Source of the DNA: Agarilytica sp045430305
Lineage (GTDB): Bacteria; Pseudomonadota; Gammaproteobacteria; Pseudomonadales; Cellvibrionaceae
Assembly (NCBI GenBank): GCA_045430305.1
Contig: JAILXW010000001.1
Coordinates: forward strand, 124,001-188,000
Reading direction: 5' to 3'
DNA length: 64,000 bases
Part shown: positions 54,722-63,212 of the stretch, one piece after another
Layout: each line of letters starts with the position of its first letter
Position numbering within the stretch: position 1 is the stretch's first letter
The notes under the pieces: generated by a model
Database searches by the model: none
Seen by the model: only the letters and a program-made list of their open reading frames with translations
Told to the model about the DNA's origin: nothing
Made by a program: the position numbers and the translations under genes

Positions 54722-54911
54722 AAATCGCCCCAGAGATAAACACCTCTTTAAAACAAAAGTTTGATTGATAAGCATCTAGGTGACGCCCGGATGAAATAAG
54801 TGCAATTCGATCAAACCGACATCGCAAAAGCGAGTTATTGACGCTAAAATATACAATGTGGCGCTATAGGCTCTATGCATTTGGCGTCAGAAAGCCTAGT
54901 TTACTCCTGCC

Positions 54912-54971
54912 GCTAAGCAGTAATACCTGCTCAACAAAGTTTATATAAAAACTTTGAAGTTGACGCTTAGC
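54912..54971 (+). repeat. Nested inverted repeats upstream of the GAF-AraC gene
   Basis: The outer arms are GCTAAGC (54912-54918) and GCTTAGC (54965-54971). The inner arms are CAAAGTTT (54935-54942) and AAACTTTG (54949-54956) around ATATAA. The inner right arm covers a possible TTG start, which makes that start unlikely. Confidence 0.6.
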
Positions 54972-55001
54972 TCATCAAACAAATCAAAAAAGGTGACTGT
55001 T

Positions 55002-56012
55002 TTGGCGTTCTCAGAAATCAGCAGTTCGGTACCAGGTGCCACTTCTCTCAAGGCTTTGCCCCAAGACTTTTCTCTCGATCAATGGCTTTTGAAAGACAAG
55101 TCTGAATGCCTCGCTGCAATGTATTCCATTGTGCTTAAAAGCCCTGGCTTGGCGTCTTTTAATGAGGCGATTTCGTTTATGTTAAAGCTAGGTCAAGAGC
55201 GATTTGGCGTAGAGCATGCCTTGCTGGCGCGGCCGGTTTCCGACACTGTTTACGAGATTCAGGCTTTTTCTAGCTCTGATGAAGGTCGTTACTATGTTGG
55301 TCAACATATAAGTATCGTGGAATTTCTTTGTAACCAAGTGATTCAAACTGGGTGTACTCATGATGTGCCAAACGTTGCTGAGACCGGGAATGTAGTATCG
55401 CCTTTAGCATACGCTGGTGTTTCGCCGCGTAGTTATATGGCATGTCGCGTAGCGCCCTCGTACGCAGACCAGGCCGTCTTGTGTTTCTTTTCAGAAAATA
55501 CTCGAAAGAATCGTATAACAACTGAAGATTCAGAAGTACTGAATTTTCTGGGTGATGGCGTTGCATATTTAATGGATCAGCAAAAGACACAAGTCCAGCG
55601 TCGTGGTGCTGATTCTTCTATGTTTGCGTCTGGTTCAGTCAGCACGCTAGAAGAATATGTTAGCCAAGCGATTATTCCAGAGTTGTATGGTATTCCTGGT
55701 CGAGTCGTTGAGGTGCTTAAAAAACGTATTGGTGAGTCGTCTTTAAGTATTGGTAATGTTGCAGAAGAATTAAATTTATCTAAACGTACTTTACAGAGAA
55801 GGTTACAGCAGCAAAGCGTTAACTTTGCAGAGTTACGTGATCAAGTGCGTTACCATTATTCGATTGATTATCTCGTTAAGAACCACAAAAGTATCGATGC
55901 AATTTCAATCGCATTAGACTTTTCTGATCGTACAAGTTTCACTAATGCTTTTAAGCGTTGGACTGGCGTGTCGCCAAGTACGTTTAGAAAGCTTTTCCGT
56001 GATTACGTGTAA
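55002..56012 (+). CDS. AraC family regulator with N-terminal GAF domain
   Basis: The C-terminal 100 residues form an AraC double helix-turn-helix: SIGNVAEELNLSKRTLQRRL and the second helix pair ending DFSDRTSFTNAFKRWTGVSP. The preceding region (about 45-205) resembles the GAF-like domain seen in some kinases and cyclases: it has a helix FMLKLGQERFGVEHALL, then strands ending QAVLCFFSENTRKN and a closing helix VLNFLGDGVAYL. The sensed ligand is unknown. I use TTG 55002, 6 bases after AAAAAAGGTG (336 residues). A second gene with only the AraC domain lies downstream. Confidence 0.82.
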   Translation: MAFSEISSSVPGATSLKALPQDFSLDQWLLKDKSECLAAMYSIVLKSPGLASFNEAISFMLKLGQERFGVEHALLARPVSDTVYEIQAFSSSDEGRYYVGQHISIVEFLCNQVIQTGCTHDVPNVAETGNVVSPLAYAGVSPRSYMACRVAPSYADQAVLCFFSENTRKNRITTEDSEVLNFLGDGVAYLMDQQKTQVQRRGADSSMFASGSVSTLEEYVSQAIIPELYGIPGRVVEVLKKRIGESSLSIGNVAEELNLSKRTLQRRLQQQSVNFAELRDQVRYHYSIDYLVKNHKSIDAISIALDFSDRTSFTNAFKRWTGVSPSTFRKLFRDYV

Positions 56013-56070
56013 AGTCGGTATCGCTCATTAGTCATTCCGTCTAATTCTTTACTTAGTAAATATTCTCTTT

Positions 56071-56110
56071 AAAAAGCAGTGTTCGCATTAATTGTGGGCA
56101 CTGCTTTTTT
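56071..56110 (+). terminator. Terminator after the GAF-AraC gene
   Basis: AAAAAGCAGTG and CACTGCTTTTT pair around a 17-base loop and end in a T run, 59 bases after the stop. Confidence 0.8.
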
Positions 56111-56484
56111 ACTTTTCCCGCTGTTTTATAGTGCTCTTTTGTTTCTCTCGCGTTAATAATTCGTAATTTTTGTTTCGTATATCAAAATTTTTTTGAAAAC
56201 ATTTGGTGTTTTCCGAACTAGATGCGGGTGTTGCATGTATTTATACGCGCATCGAAAGCCTAGTGTTGTTGTGAAAATACATCAGTATTGGCGCGTTATT
56301 GATTGTCTGTTTAATATAACAGCTTGTTATTTGTATCGGTTTAAGCGATTGATGGGGTAATGGAAAGATATAGATGATATAGATGACAGTTTGCTTTGTT
56401 ATATAGGAAAAATTAGAAATTTAAAAATGAGAAACAAGTACCTTCCTAAGTCTTTAGGGCGGTTTTAAAACAAGTTGATTGGCG

Positions 56485-56490
56485 TATAAT
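56485..56490 (+). promoter_or_regulatory. Candidate -10 box for the short AraC-type gene
   Basis: An exact TATAAT lies 115 bases upstream of the start. The -35 region is weak; the leader would be long for such a small gene. Confidence 0.4.
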
Positions 56491-56605
56491 GGTTCTCACA
56501 CGCTTTACTACTAAACCTAATTAAATAGGGTGAAGTTAGCAGTATAAAAATAACATTTAGTTAAGCGTTAATTTTATTTTCTATCGGCAGGAAGGAATCT
56601 CATTA

Positions 56606-57040
56606 ATGATTATTGAGCTAAACGCCCAGCGAAAAGTAACAGAAGAAAGCAGTGTCCCTTTTGGGGAAGAGTCTTTGGCTGTATATTTGGAAAAAGCACG
56701 CTTACCTGAAAAAATTGGCGTGGCGGCACGAGTCGTTGACGTGCTTACCAAGCGTATCGGTCATGAGCCACTAGATATTAGTCATATCGCAGAAGAACTC
56801 AACTTTTCAAAACGCACGCTTCAAAGGCGTTTACAAAAACAAGAGATCAGCTTTGCCGAGTTGCGTGATCAAATCCGTTTTCACTATTCCATCGATTATC
56901 TAATTAATCAGCATATGAGTATTGATAGCATCTCTTCGGCACTGGATTTTTCTGATCGTACGAGTTTTACCAATGCCTTTAAGCGTTGGACGTCCTTGTC
57001 GCCAAGTACTTTCCGTAAGACCTTCCGCGATTACGTATAG
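56606..57040 (+). CDS. Short AraC-type regulator, paralogue lacking the GAF domain
   Basis: A 144-residue protein made of about 40 N-terminal residues and an AraC-type DNA-binding domain. Over the last 103 residues it shares 78 identical residues with the GAF-AraC protein encoded upstream, by direct alignment. The difference clusters in the first helix-turn-helix (GHEPLDISHI against GESSLSIGNV), while the second helix-turn-helix is nearly identical. It looks like a tandem duplicate that lost or never had the sensor. It could compete for the same sites. GGAAGG lies 8 bases ahead of the ATG. Confidence 0.85.
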   Translation: MIIELNAQRKVTEESSVPFGEESLAVYLEKARLPEKIGVAARVVDVLTKRIGHEPLDISHIAEELNFSKRTLQRRLQKQEISFAELRDQIRFHYSIDYLINQHMSIDSISSALDFSDRTSFTNAFKRWTSLSPSTFRKTFRDYV

Positions 57041-57048
57041 GGCCTCGC

Positions 57049-57079
57049 CCCAGTAGGGCGGCCATATAGACCTACTGGG
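57049..57079. repeat. Inverted repeat after the short AraC-type gene
   Basis: CCCAGTAGG and CCTACTGGG pair perfectly around a 13-base loop, 8 bases after the stop. No T run follows, so it is only a possible terminator or an RNA structure ahead of yajC. Confidence 0.45.
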
Positions 57080-57249
57080 CTTGTATCACCCGTCAGGGCC
57101 TCTTACTGTTTATTCAGTGCAAAAGGGGCTTTTTATCTATATTCCTACGCTTGTTCTGACCCGGCACTTCTTGTAGAGTTAGCGACCTTCAAATGGGGTC
57201 GTTCGAGCCCCGTATTAATTCACTTAACTATATTAGTAAGAGGTAGCTC

Positions 57250-57585
57250 ATGAGCTTCTTTATCGCTGAAGCTGTTGCTCAAACTGGAGCAGCGCCAGCC
57301 CCCGAAGGCGCCGGAATGATGAACTTAGTTTTGATCGGTGGTCTTTTTGTGTTCATGTATTTCATGATTATCCGCCCACAGCGCAAGCGTCAGAAAGAGC
57401 ATCAGGAACTTTCGGGTTCGTTATCAAAGGGTGATGAGGTTGTGCTCAATAGCGGTATGCTAGGCAAAATTACTGAAGTAGATGATACCTACATCACAGT
57501 GAAAGCGGCTGAAAATGTAGAGCTTAAATTCCAGAAAATCGCTATTCATGCCGTTTTGCCTAAAGGCACCTTAAAGTCGATCTAA
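57250..57585 (+). CDS. yajC: Preprotein translocase subunit YajC
   Basis: YajC joins SecD-SecF in the Sec translocase accessory complex. The 111-residue protein has one membrane span (LVLIGGLFVFMYFMI) followed by RPQRKRQKEHQEL and the GDEVVLNSGMLGKI domain. In most gammaproteobacteria secD and secF follow; here they do not, and a D-cysteine desulfhydrase gene comes next. An AAGAGGTAG site precedes the ATG. Confidence 0.96.
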   Translation: MSFFIAEAVAQTGAAPAPEGAGMMNLVLIGGLFVFMYFMIIRPQRKRQKEHQELSGSLSKGDEVVLNSGMLGKITEVDDTYITVKAAENVELKFQKIAIHAVLPKGTLKSI

Positions 57586-57682
57586 GCTTGCCGAAAGAGC
57601 GTCTATATAAAGCCAAGCGTCGGCTTGATTAAAGCCCTCACAGCGCTTTACCTTGGTTAAAATCGGCGGTAACGTTGCACTT

Positions 57683-58726
57683 ATGTTACCGCCGCCGCCC
57701 CCCAAACTTAGTCTCGCAAATTTACCTACTCCGATTCGGCCCTTGGATCGGGTGTCTACCCGTGTCGGTGGCCCACGTATATGGTTAAAACAAGACGATT
57801 ACACAGGCTCGCTAAGCTCAGGTAATAAAATTCGTAAACTTGAATACCTTTTGGCTGAAGCGCAAGCGCAGGGTTGTGATACGGTCATTACCTGTGGCGG
57901 TATTCAATCTAATCACTGCCGCGCCACCGCGGCTCTGTGTGCGCAACTAGGGTTGCATTGTTACTTGATACTGCGTGGCCCCAAATCGCTTGGTAAAAGT
58001 GAAATATGCTATTCCCCTGAACAGGTGTGCGAAGCAGGCAGTGAAGGGAATTTGCTGCTCGATCAGTTGTGCGGTGCCGAGATTTCTATCTATTCGCCTT
58101 TTTATTACGCCAAGCATTTAGATGCCCTTTTTGATAACGCAAAAGGGCAGTGTGATACAAAGGGGCGAAAGTCTTACAGTATCCCCGTAGGTGGTAGTAA
58201 TGAAACAGGTCTTTGGGGCTATATAACTGCTGCAAAAGAGCTGCAAAACGATTTTAAACTGCACAACATCACACCAGGTGCGGTGGTGTGTGCAAGTGGC
58301 TCTGGTGGAACTCAGGGCGGATTAACCTTGGGCTTTCATTTACTTTCCTCTTCGGCGAGCGTACACGGTGTTGCGGTGTGTGATTCAGGCGAATATTTTA
58401 AAAACAAAATATTAGAAGATGTGAGCGCGTGGGAAGCAAAGTACCTTCAACAAACATCGACACTTACTGAACAGCTCAATATCAATACCTTTGAAGGCTA
58501 TATAGGCCCTGGCTACGCGCAGGCCTACCCTGAATTACTGGAATGCATAGCAATGCTTGCGCAAGAAGAGGGTGTTGTACTAGACCCTGTGTACACAGGT
58601 AAGGCCTTTTACGGTTTGATTAAAGAAATAGAAAAAGGCACTTTTTCTGCTGCGAATGATATTGTGTTTATACATACGGGTGGCATCTACGGGCTCTTTC
58701 CATTTAAAAATGAGTTCGTGTTCTAA
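57683..58726 (+). CDS. dcyD: D-cysteine desulfhydrase / ACC deaminase family protein
   Basis: DcyD breaks D-cysteine to pyruvate, ammonia and sulfide. This fold-type II PLP enzyme (347 residues) has the PLP Lys49 in SSGNKIRKLEYLL, ITCGGIQSNHCRATAA, IPVGGSNETG, and the C-terminal DPVYTGKAFYGL and FIHTGG. ACC deaminase is closely related and cannot be fully excluded. I use ATG 57683, which aligns with the E. coli start; a TTG 30 bases upstream lacks a ribosome binding site. The N-terminus has an unusual run of five prolines. It falls near the sulfur genes further on. Confidence 0.85.
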   Translation: MLPPPPPKLSLANLPTPIRPLDRVSTRVGGPRIWLKQDDYTGSLSSGNKIRKLEYLLAEAQAQGCDTVITCGGIQSNHCRATAALCAQLGLHCYLILRGPKSLGKSEICYSPEQVCEAGSEGNLLLDQLCGAEISIYSPFYYAKHLDALFDNAKGQCDTKGRKSYSIPVGGSNETGLWGYITAAKELQNDFKLHNITPGAVVCASGSGGTQGGLTLGFHLLSSSASVHGVAVCDSGEYFKNKILEDVSAWEAKYLQQTSTLTEQLNINTFEGYIGPGYAQAYPELLECIAMLAQEEGVVLDPVYTGKAFYGLIKEIEKGTFSAANDIVFIHTGGIYGLFPFKNEFVF

Positions 58727-58788
58727 ACTCAGTAATATTCACTCAAGCGTTTAGCGTATTTAATAATCTGATTCGAAGAGAGCGCAGT

Positions 58789-59697
58789 ATGCCAGCACAC
58801 TTTGGCAACAAACTTGTTATCGCGATTTCGTCGCGGGCCTTGTTCAACCTTGATGATAGCCACAAAGTGTTTGAAGACAAGGGCTTGGCTGCATATTCAC
58901 GTTATCAAATAGATCATGAAGATACTATCTTAGAGCCTGGTGACGGGTTTCATATGGTGGAAAAGCTGTTGCGTATTAACAGTATGCTGCAAGGTGAACC
59001 GCGGGTAGAAGTCATTTTACTATCGCGCAACAGTGCAGACACGGGCTTACGTATATTTAATTCAATTAACCACTACGGTTTAAGTATTACTCGCGCCGCT
59101 TTTACCGGTGGTGAAAGCCCATATCGTTATATTAGCCCGTTTAACGCACATTTATTTTTGTCGTTAGATGCAGAAGATGTCAAGAATGCGCTTGAGCACG
59201 GCGTAGCAGCAGCCACTTTGTTGCCTACAAGTAAAGAAAAGAGTCACGATGAACAGTTGCGTTTCGCATTTGATGGCGACGCCGTATTATTTTCTGATGA
59301 AGCGGAACGAGTGTATAAAAGTGAAGGTTTAGATGCCTTTACTAAAAGTGAATTAGAGTCAGCAAAAACGCCTTTAAGTGGTGGGCCATTTAAATCTTTT
59401 TTATCTGCATTACAGGGGTTGCAGGCAGAGTTTTTGGAAAAGGAATGCCCGATACGCACAGCTCTTGTGACTGCGCGTTCAGCGCCTGCGCACGAGCGAG
59501 TGATACGTACTTTACGTGCATGGGGGATTCGTATTGATGAATCATTATTTCTTGGTGGTTTGTCAAAGGGGCAATTCCTTCGCGCCTATGGTGCGGATGT
59601 GTTTTTTGATGACCAGCAAGTGCATAGTGAATCTGCCAGTGAACACGGTGTTACGGCGGGGCACGTTCCTCACGGCGTAGCGAATATTAAAAAATAA
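58789..59697 (+). CDS. Cytosolic 5'-nucleotidase family protein
   Basis: A 302-residue protein of the 5_nucleotid (NT5C1-like) family. It shows LVIAISSRALFNLDDSHKVF at the N-terminus, VILLSRNSADTGLRIFNSIN, ITRAAFTGGESP, and RFAFDGDAVLFSDEAE with the aspartates of a HAD-type site. It should hydrolyse nucleoside monophosphates. It stands 62 bases after dcyD, with a purine-rich AGAGAGCGCAG ahead of the ATG. Substrate preference is unknown. Confidence 0.88.
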   Translation: MPAHFGNKLVIAISSRALFNLDDSHKVFEDKGLAAYSRYQIDHEDTILEPGDGFHMVEKLLRINSMLQGEPRVEVILLSRNSADTGLRIFNSINHYGLSITRAAFTGGESPYRYISPFNAHLFLSLDAEDVKNALEHGVAAATLLPTSKEKSHDEQLRFAFDGDAVLFSDEAERVYKSEGLDAFTKSELESAKTPLSGGPFKSFLSALQGLQAEFLEKECPIRTALVTARSAPAHERVIRTLRAWGIRIDESLFLGGLSKGQFLRAYGADVFFDDQQVHSESASEHGVTAGHVPHGVANIKK

Positions 59698-59883
59698 ACT
59701 TTTCCAAAGAGCCACTCACCTAGCTATTTCTGCTCAGCACTTGCCTTATACCTGCTTACTGCCGATAACACTAAAGGTGTTACAGCTTGCGACAACAGCA
59801 GTTTTCTCATGCCGATGTTACAAAGCCGGTAGCGATATGATTTGAAGCGCGCCTAGGTATTTCAGTGTTTGTTAAAATTTTTC

Positions 59884-60675
59884 TTAGTGGCCGGTAGAGG
59901 CAAAGAAAGCAAAGCGAATTCCAATAACAAGTAAGAGGCTTGCTAATATAGGCTGCAATATTGTGTTGGGGATTTTTGCGGCAGCCTTTGAGCCTATATG
60001 CACCGCAGGCAAGGAGCCAATCAACAAGCCACCAAGGAGAATGAAATCGACATTGCCAATCCACAAATGCCCGAGGCCAGCAATAAAGGTCAGCGGCACT
60101 GCGTGAGCGATATCCGTTCCGACTACGTGAATAGCCGGTAGGCGAGGGTATAGCCACATTAATAAGGCAGCACCAAAAGCCCCTGCACCTACTGATGATA
60201 ACGTCACAAATATTCCAAGAAAAATCCCTGCAGCAAAAGTGATTCGGCTTGCATGCCGGTGCACCCATCCGATTTCTACTTCGCGATCATCGCCCTGAAT
60301 TTTTCGGCGAAAGAACACGACAAAGGCTGTCATGATCAACATGATCCCCAGCGCTTTACTTAACAATGCGCTGTAATCCATATCTGGTGGAATAATGTTA
60401 CTCAGCACATAGCTCGTTGCTAGCGAAGCGGGAATACTGCCAGCAGCCATCCAGAACACCAACCGCCATCGAACCGTGCCTTGGCGCGTATGAGTCACCA
60501 TGGCACCTGTTTTGGTAACTGAGGCGTAGAGTAAATCGGTGCCGATCGCGATCTTTTCAGGAATGCCAAAAAGAATAAGAAGAGGGGTCATTAAAGAACC
60601 TCCACCCACGCCGGTTAGGCCAACCGCGAGCCCAACACCAGCCCCTGCAAGGATATAGAACAGAAAATCGATCAA
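59884..60675 (-). CDS. TauE/SafE family sulfite or sulfur-compound exporter
   Basis: A 263-residue membrane protein with seven to eight spans and the duplicated TauE motifs: VGLAVGLTGVGGGSLMTPLL in the first half and FVTLSSVGAGAFGAALL in the second. Members export sulfite or sulfoacetate, or exchange sulfur compounds. It is divergent from cysB with 182 bases between, which fits regulation with sulfur supply. The exact cargo is not known. Confidence 0.88.
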   Translation of the reverse strand: MIDFLFYILAGAGVGLAVGLTGVGGGSLMTPLLILFGIPEKIAIGTDLLYASVTKTGAMVTHTRQGTVRWRLVFWMAAGSIPASLATSYVLSNIIPPDMDYSALLSKALGIMLIMTAFVVFFRRKIQGDDREVEIGWVHRHASRITFAAGIFLGIFVTLSSVGAGAFGAALLMWLYPRLPAIHVVGTDIAHAVPLTFIAGLGHLWIGNVDFILLGGLLIGSLPAVHIGSKAAAKIPNTILQPILASLLLVIGIRFAFFASTGH

Positions 60676-60765
60676 AATTTATGTTTTTAGCACTGATTGG
60701 TTAATTTCGACTGGCAAATATATAGATCTATAACTATTCTTCAAAAGAATATTTGATTATATTTT

Positions 60766-60771
60766 TATAAT
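60766..60771 (+). promoter_or_regulatory. Candidate -10 box for cysB
   Basis: An exact TATAAT in a very AT-rich stretch, 86 bases upstream of cysB. A 10-base palindrome TGAAATTTCA overlaps its end (60771-60780). Autoregulation by CysB is plausible but its sites are too loose to call. Confidence 0.35.
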
Positions 60772-60857
60772 GAAATTTCAAATTTTACAAGCACACACAC
60801 AATCACAATAACAATTTTTCTCCCGAACAGCTTAATCGCCGCCGTCTCGGAGGGCAT

Positions 60858-61832
60858 ATGAAACTGCAACAACTGCGCTATATCTGGGAAGTGGCTCACC
60901 ACGAACTGAATGTATCTGCTACTGCGCAAAGCCTTTATACCTCACAACCTGGTATATCAAAGCAAATTCGCTTATTAGAAGATGAACTAGGCGTAGAAAT
61001 ATTCTCGCGTAGTGGTAAGCACTTAACGCGTATTACCCCAGCCGGTGAAGCAATACTACGAACCGCTGGTGAGATCCTTCGCAAAGTCGAAAGCATTAAA
61101 CAGGTTGCTCAAGAATTCAGCAATGAGAAAAAAGGTAGTCTTTCCATTGCCACCACACACACGCAAGCACGTTACGCCTTGCCGAAAGTGATTGGTGAAT
61201 TTATAAACAAATATCCTGACGTAGCCTTGCATATGCATCAAGGTACGCCAATGCAGATCTCTGAAATGGCGGCCGACGGTAGTGTCGACTTTGCCATTGC
61301 TACAGAAGCATTGGAGCTGTTCAGCGACTTGATCATGTTGCCATGTTATCGCTGGAACCGCTGTGTATTGGTGCCAAAGAATCACCCTCTATGCCAAGTG
61401 TCACAGCTGAGCTTAGAAGATGTCGCTAAGCACCCAATCGTAACCTACGTATTTGGTTTTACTGGTCGCTCTAAGCTCGACGAAGCCTTTATGGAGCGTG
61501 GTCTAGCGCCAAAAGTGGTATTTACTGCAGCAGATGCTGACGTGATTAAGACTTATGTGCGACTTGGGCTGGGCATTGGCATCGTCGCTAAGATGGCATA
61601 CTCACCAGGTGAAGACTCTGACCTAGTAGCGCTAGATGCGAGCCACCTATTTGGTTCAAGTGTCACTAAGATCGGCTTCCGTCGCGGAACCTTCCTACGT
61701 GGCTTTATGTTTGAGTTTATTGAAGCCTTTGCTCCGCATCTTACAAAAGAAGTGGTTAACGAAGCCTTTAATCGACACTCTAAGTTAGAGCTAGATGAAT
61801 TGTTTTCTAGTGTGGAGTTACCTGAATACTAG
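60858..61832 (+). CDS. cysB: LysR-type regulator CysB
   Basis: CysB activates sulfate assimilation genes with N-acetylserine or O-acetylserine. The winged helix-turn-helix is at the N-terminus (MKLQQLRYIWEVAHHELNVS, then AQSLYTSQPGISKQIRLLEDELG). The effector domain has IATTHTQARYALP and the VRLGLGIGIVAKMAY segment. At 324 residues it matches E. coli CysB. A GGAGGGCAT site precedes the ATG. The cysB-cysH neighbourhood is conserved in Pseudomonas. Confidence 0.97.
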   Translation: MKLQQLRYIWEVAHHELNVSATAQSLYTSQPGISKQIRLLEDELGVEIFSRSGKHLTRITPAGEAILRTAGEILRKVESIKQVAQEFSNEKKGSLSIATTHTQARYALPKVIGEFINKYPDVALHMHQGTPMQISEMAADGSVDFAIATEALELFSDLIMLPCYRWNRCVLVPKNHPLCQVSQLSLEDVAKHPIVTYVFGFTGRSKLDEAFMERGLAPKVVFTAADADVIKTYVRLGLGIGIVAKMAYSPGEDSDLVALDASHLFGSSVTKIGFRRGTFLRGFMFEFIEAFAPHLTKEVVNEAFNRHSKLELDELFSSVELPEY

Positions 61833-61858
61833 TTAATTAAAGTATTCGCAAAGAAAAT

Positions 61859-61886
61859 AAAAAAGCCGGCAATAGCCGGCTTTTTT
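61859..61886. terminator. Bidirectional terminator after cysB
   Basis: AAAAAAGCCGGC and GCCGGCTTTTTT pair perfectly around AATA, between two convergent genes. Confidence 0.93.
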
Positions 61887-61910
61887 GTTTGTTTCATGAA
61901 AGCGTCAAGC

Positions 61911-62243
61911 CTAAAGAAAATCCAGATCTTGGTCTTTCATAATTTCTTTTAGCTCTTCCGTTTCGTTGGTTTTTTGCTCTAGCACTTCCTTAAGAAATTT
62001 CATAAACACAGTGTAAACCTGCGTTTCTTCGCCGTCTTTTTCGACGATGAAAAAGGGTGCGCGGTCGACGTCGTATTGGCGAGCGAGCACAAAGCCTTCA
62101 CTATCGGGGTCGCGTTCATCTACGGTGGCAATGTAATCAATACGAGCCATGTGGCCGCCGTTTTCAAGCTTTTCTATCACGTCACCGCATTTTTTACAGG
62201 GTGAGCCATCTTTAAGAATTTTTTTAACAAAAGTAATTTTCAT
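61911..62243 (-). CDS. Small thioredoxin-fold protein beside cysH
   Basis: A 110-residue protein with a CKKCG motif near residue 16-20 and a probable cis-proline in DRAPFFIVEKDG (about 71-82), the two marks of a thioredoxin or glutaredoxin fold. It lies 15 bases downstream of cysH and is likely co-transcribed. The gene between cysB and cysH in Pseudomonas appears to correspond. A role in reducing the APS reductase, or in sensing redox state, is possible but unproven. The acidic C-terminus (KDQDLDFL) is unusual. Confidence 0.8.
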   Translation of the reverse strand: MKITFVKKILKDGSPCKKCGDVIEKLENGGHMARIDYIATVDERDPDSEGFVLARQYDVDRAPFFIVEKDGEETQVYTVFMKFLKEVLEQKTNETEELKEIMKDQDLDFL

Positions 62244-62258
62244 CGTTCTGTTTCATCT

Positions 62259-62984
62259 CTAATTTTTTGTATTGCTTGAATGTAAGCCGCATTCTTTTTT
62301 GGTGGCTTCTTCCCACCACCAGCGGCCAACACGTTCGTGCTGGCCTGGGTTGGTCGCTTTGGTGCAGGGCTCGCAGCCAATCGATTTGAAGCCTTGATCG
62401 TGTAGCGTGTTGTAGGGTACGTCGTTTTCGCGAATGTATTGCCATACTTGTTCTGACGTCCAGTTAACCAGGGGGTTAAACTTGACCAGATGCTCATTTG
62501 GCCGTGAAAACGCGCGATCGTTCTGTATGACTGGAATTTGTGCTCGGGTGCCGGGGCTTTGGTCTTTGCGCTGACCGGTAATCCAGGCATCTAGCGTTAA
62601 CAAGTGTTTGCGCAGGGGGCCAACTTTACGAATGCCGCAGCATTCTTGGTGCATGTCTTCGTAAAAGCTGTAGAGGCCTTTTTCTTTCACTAATGTTTGT
62701 ACCGCTTGCGCGTCTGGGAACAGTACGTCTATGTCAATGTTGTAGTGTTTGCGTACTTTTTCAATAAACTGGTAGGTTTCTGCGTGTAGGCGGCCCGTGT
62801 CTAAGCTGAATACAGAGATGTTCGCTTTGATTTTTGCAGCCATATCGACCAGCACCACGTCTTCTGCTCCTGAGAAGGAAATGGCGATGTTGTCGTATTC
62901 ACCTAAGGCATGTTCAAGAATGGCCTGAGGGCTGCTTTCTTGAAGTTTTGCGTCGATGTCGGTGAGGCTGAGGGTGTCACTCAT
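62259..62984 (-). CDS. cysH: Adenosine 5'-phosphosulfate reductase, iron-sulfur type
   Basis: CysH reduces activated sulfate to sulfite. This 241-residue protein has the FSGAEDVVLVDMA PP-loop. Cluster ligands are visible in CCGIRKVGPL and GCEPCTKATNPG, which mark the [4Fe-4S] type that uses APS rather than PAPS. The C-terminal ECGLH holds the catalytic Cys. E. coli CysH lacks these extra cysteines. A thioredoxin-like gene follows in the same direction. Confidence 0.95.
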   Translation of the reverse strand: MSDTLSLTDIDAKLQESSPQAILEHALGEYDNIAISFSGAEDVVLVDMAAKIKANISVFSLDTGRLHAETYQFIEKVRKHYNIDIDVLFPDAQAVQTLVKEKGLYSFYEDMHQECCGIRKVGPLRKHLLTLDAWITGQRKDQSPGTRAQIPVIQNDRAFSRPNEHLVKFNPLVNWTSEQVWQYIRENDVPYNTLHDQGFKSIGCEPCTKATNPGQHERVGRWWWEEATKKECGLHSSNTKN

Positions 62985-63212
62985 AGGTTGTATCTCGCTT
63001 TAAGGCTATTTTGGTGCTTTTTCGGGGTCTATTTCAAAAGGTCGCAAAGGATAGCAGAGCTGCCTATCCAAGAGAAATATCCATGGCTTATACTTATATG
63101 CCAAATTTGGAGGTTGCCGAAGCTCGACGAGTATTCGGGGCGGCTAATAATTAAACAGTTTGCTGTGTGCCTTCATACATTCAATCATTTTGTGTTCATT
63201 GAGGAGACTATT

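Larger units (their letters stand above)
56013..56605. other. 593-base AT-rich gap between the two AraC-type genes
   Basis: No gene is visible on either strand. Besides the terminator at 56071, there is an inverted repeat GAAAACA/TGTTTTC at 56195-56213. A 9-base direct repeat GATATAGAT occurs twice at 56368-56385. An exact TATAAT lies at 56485-56490. I searched for remains of a GAF domain and saw none. Confidence 0.6.

Noticed and set aside
54954..55001. Extra N-terminal residues of the GAF-AraC protein from TTG 54954
   Set aside because: That codon lies in the arm of an inverted repeat and has no Shine-Dalgarno; TTG 55002 has a good one.
56013..56605. Decayed GAF domain ahead of the short AraC-type gene
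   Set aside because: No frame shows GAF-like motifs, and the region is AT-rich with a terminator and promoter-like sites.
62910..63212. 101-residue N-terminal extension of ThrH
   Set aside because: It overlaps cysH on the other strand, has no conserved motif, and GTG 63213 with GAGGAG gives the normal family length.
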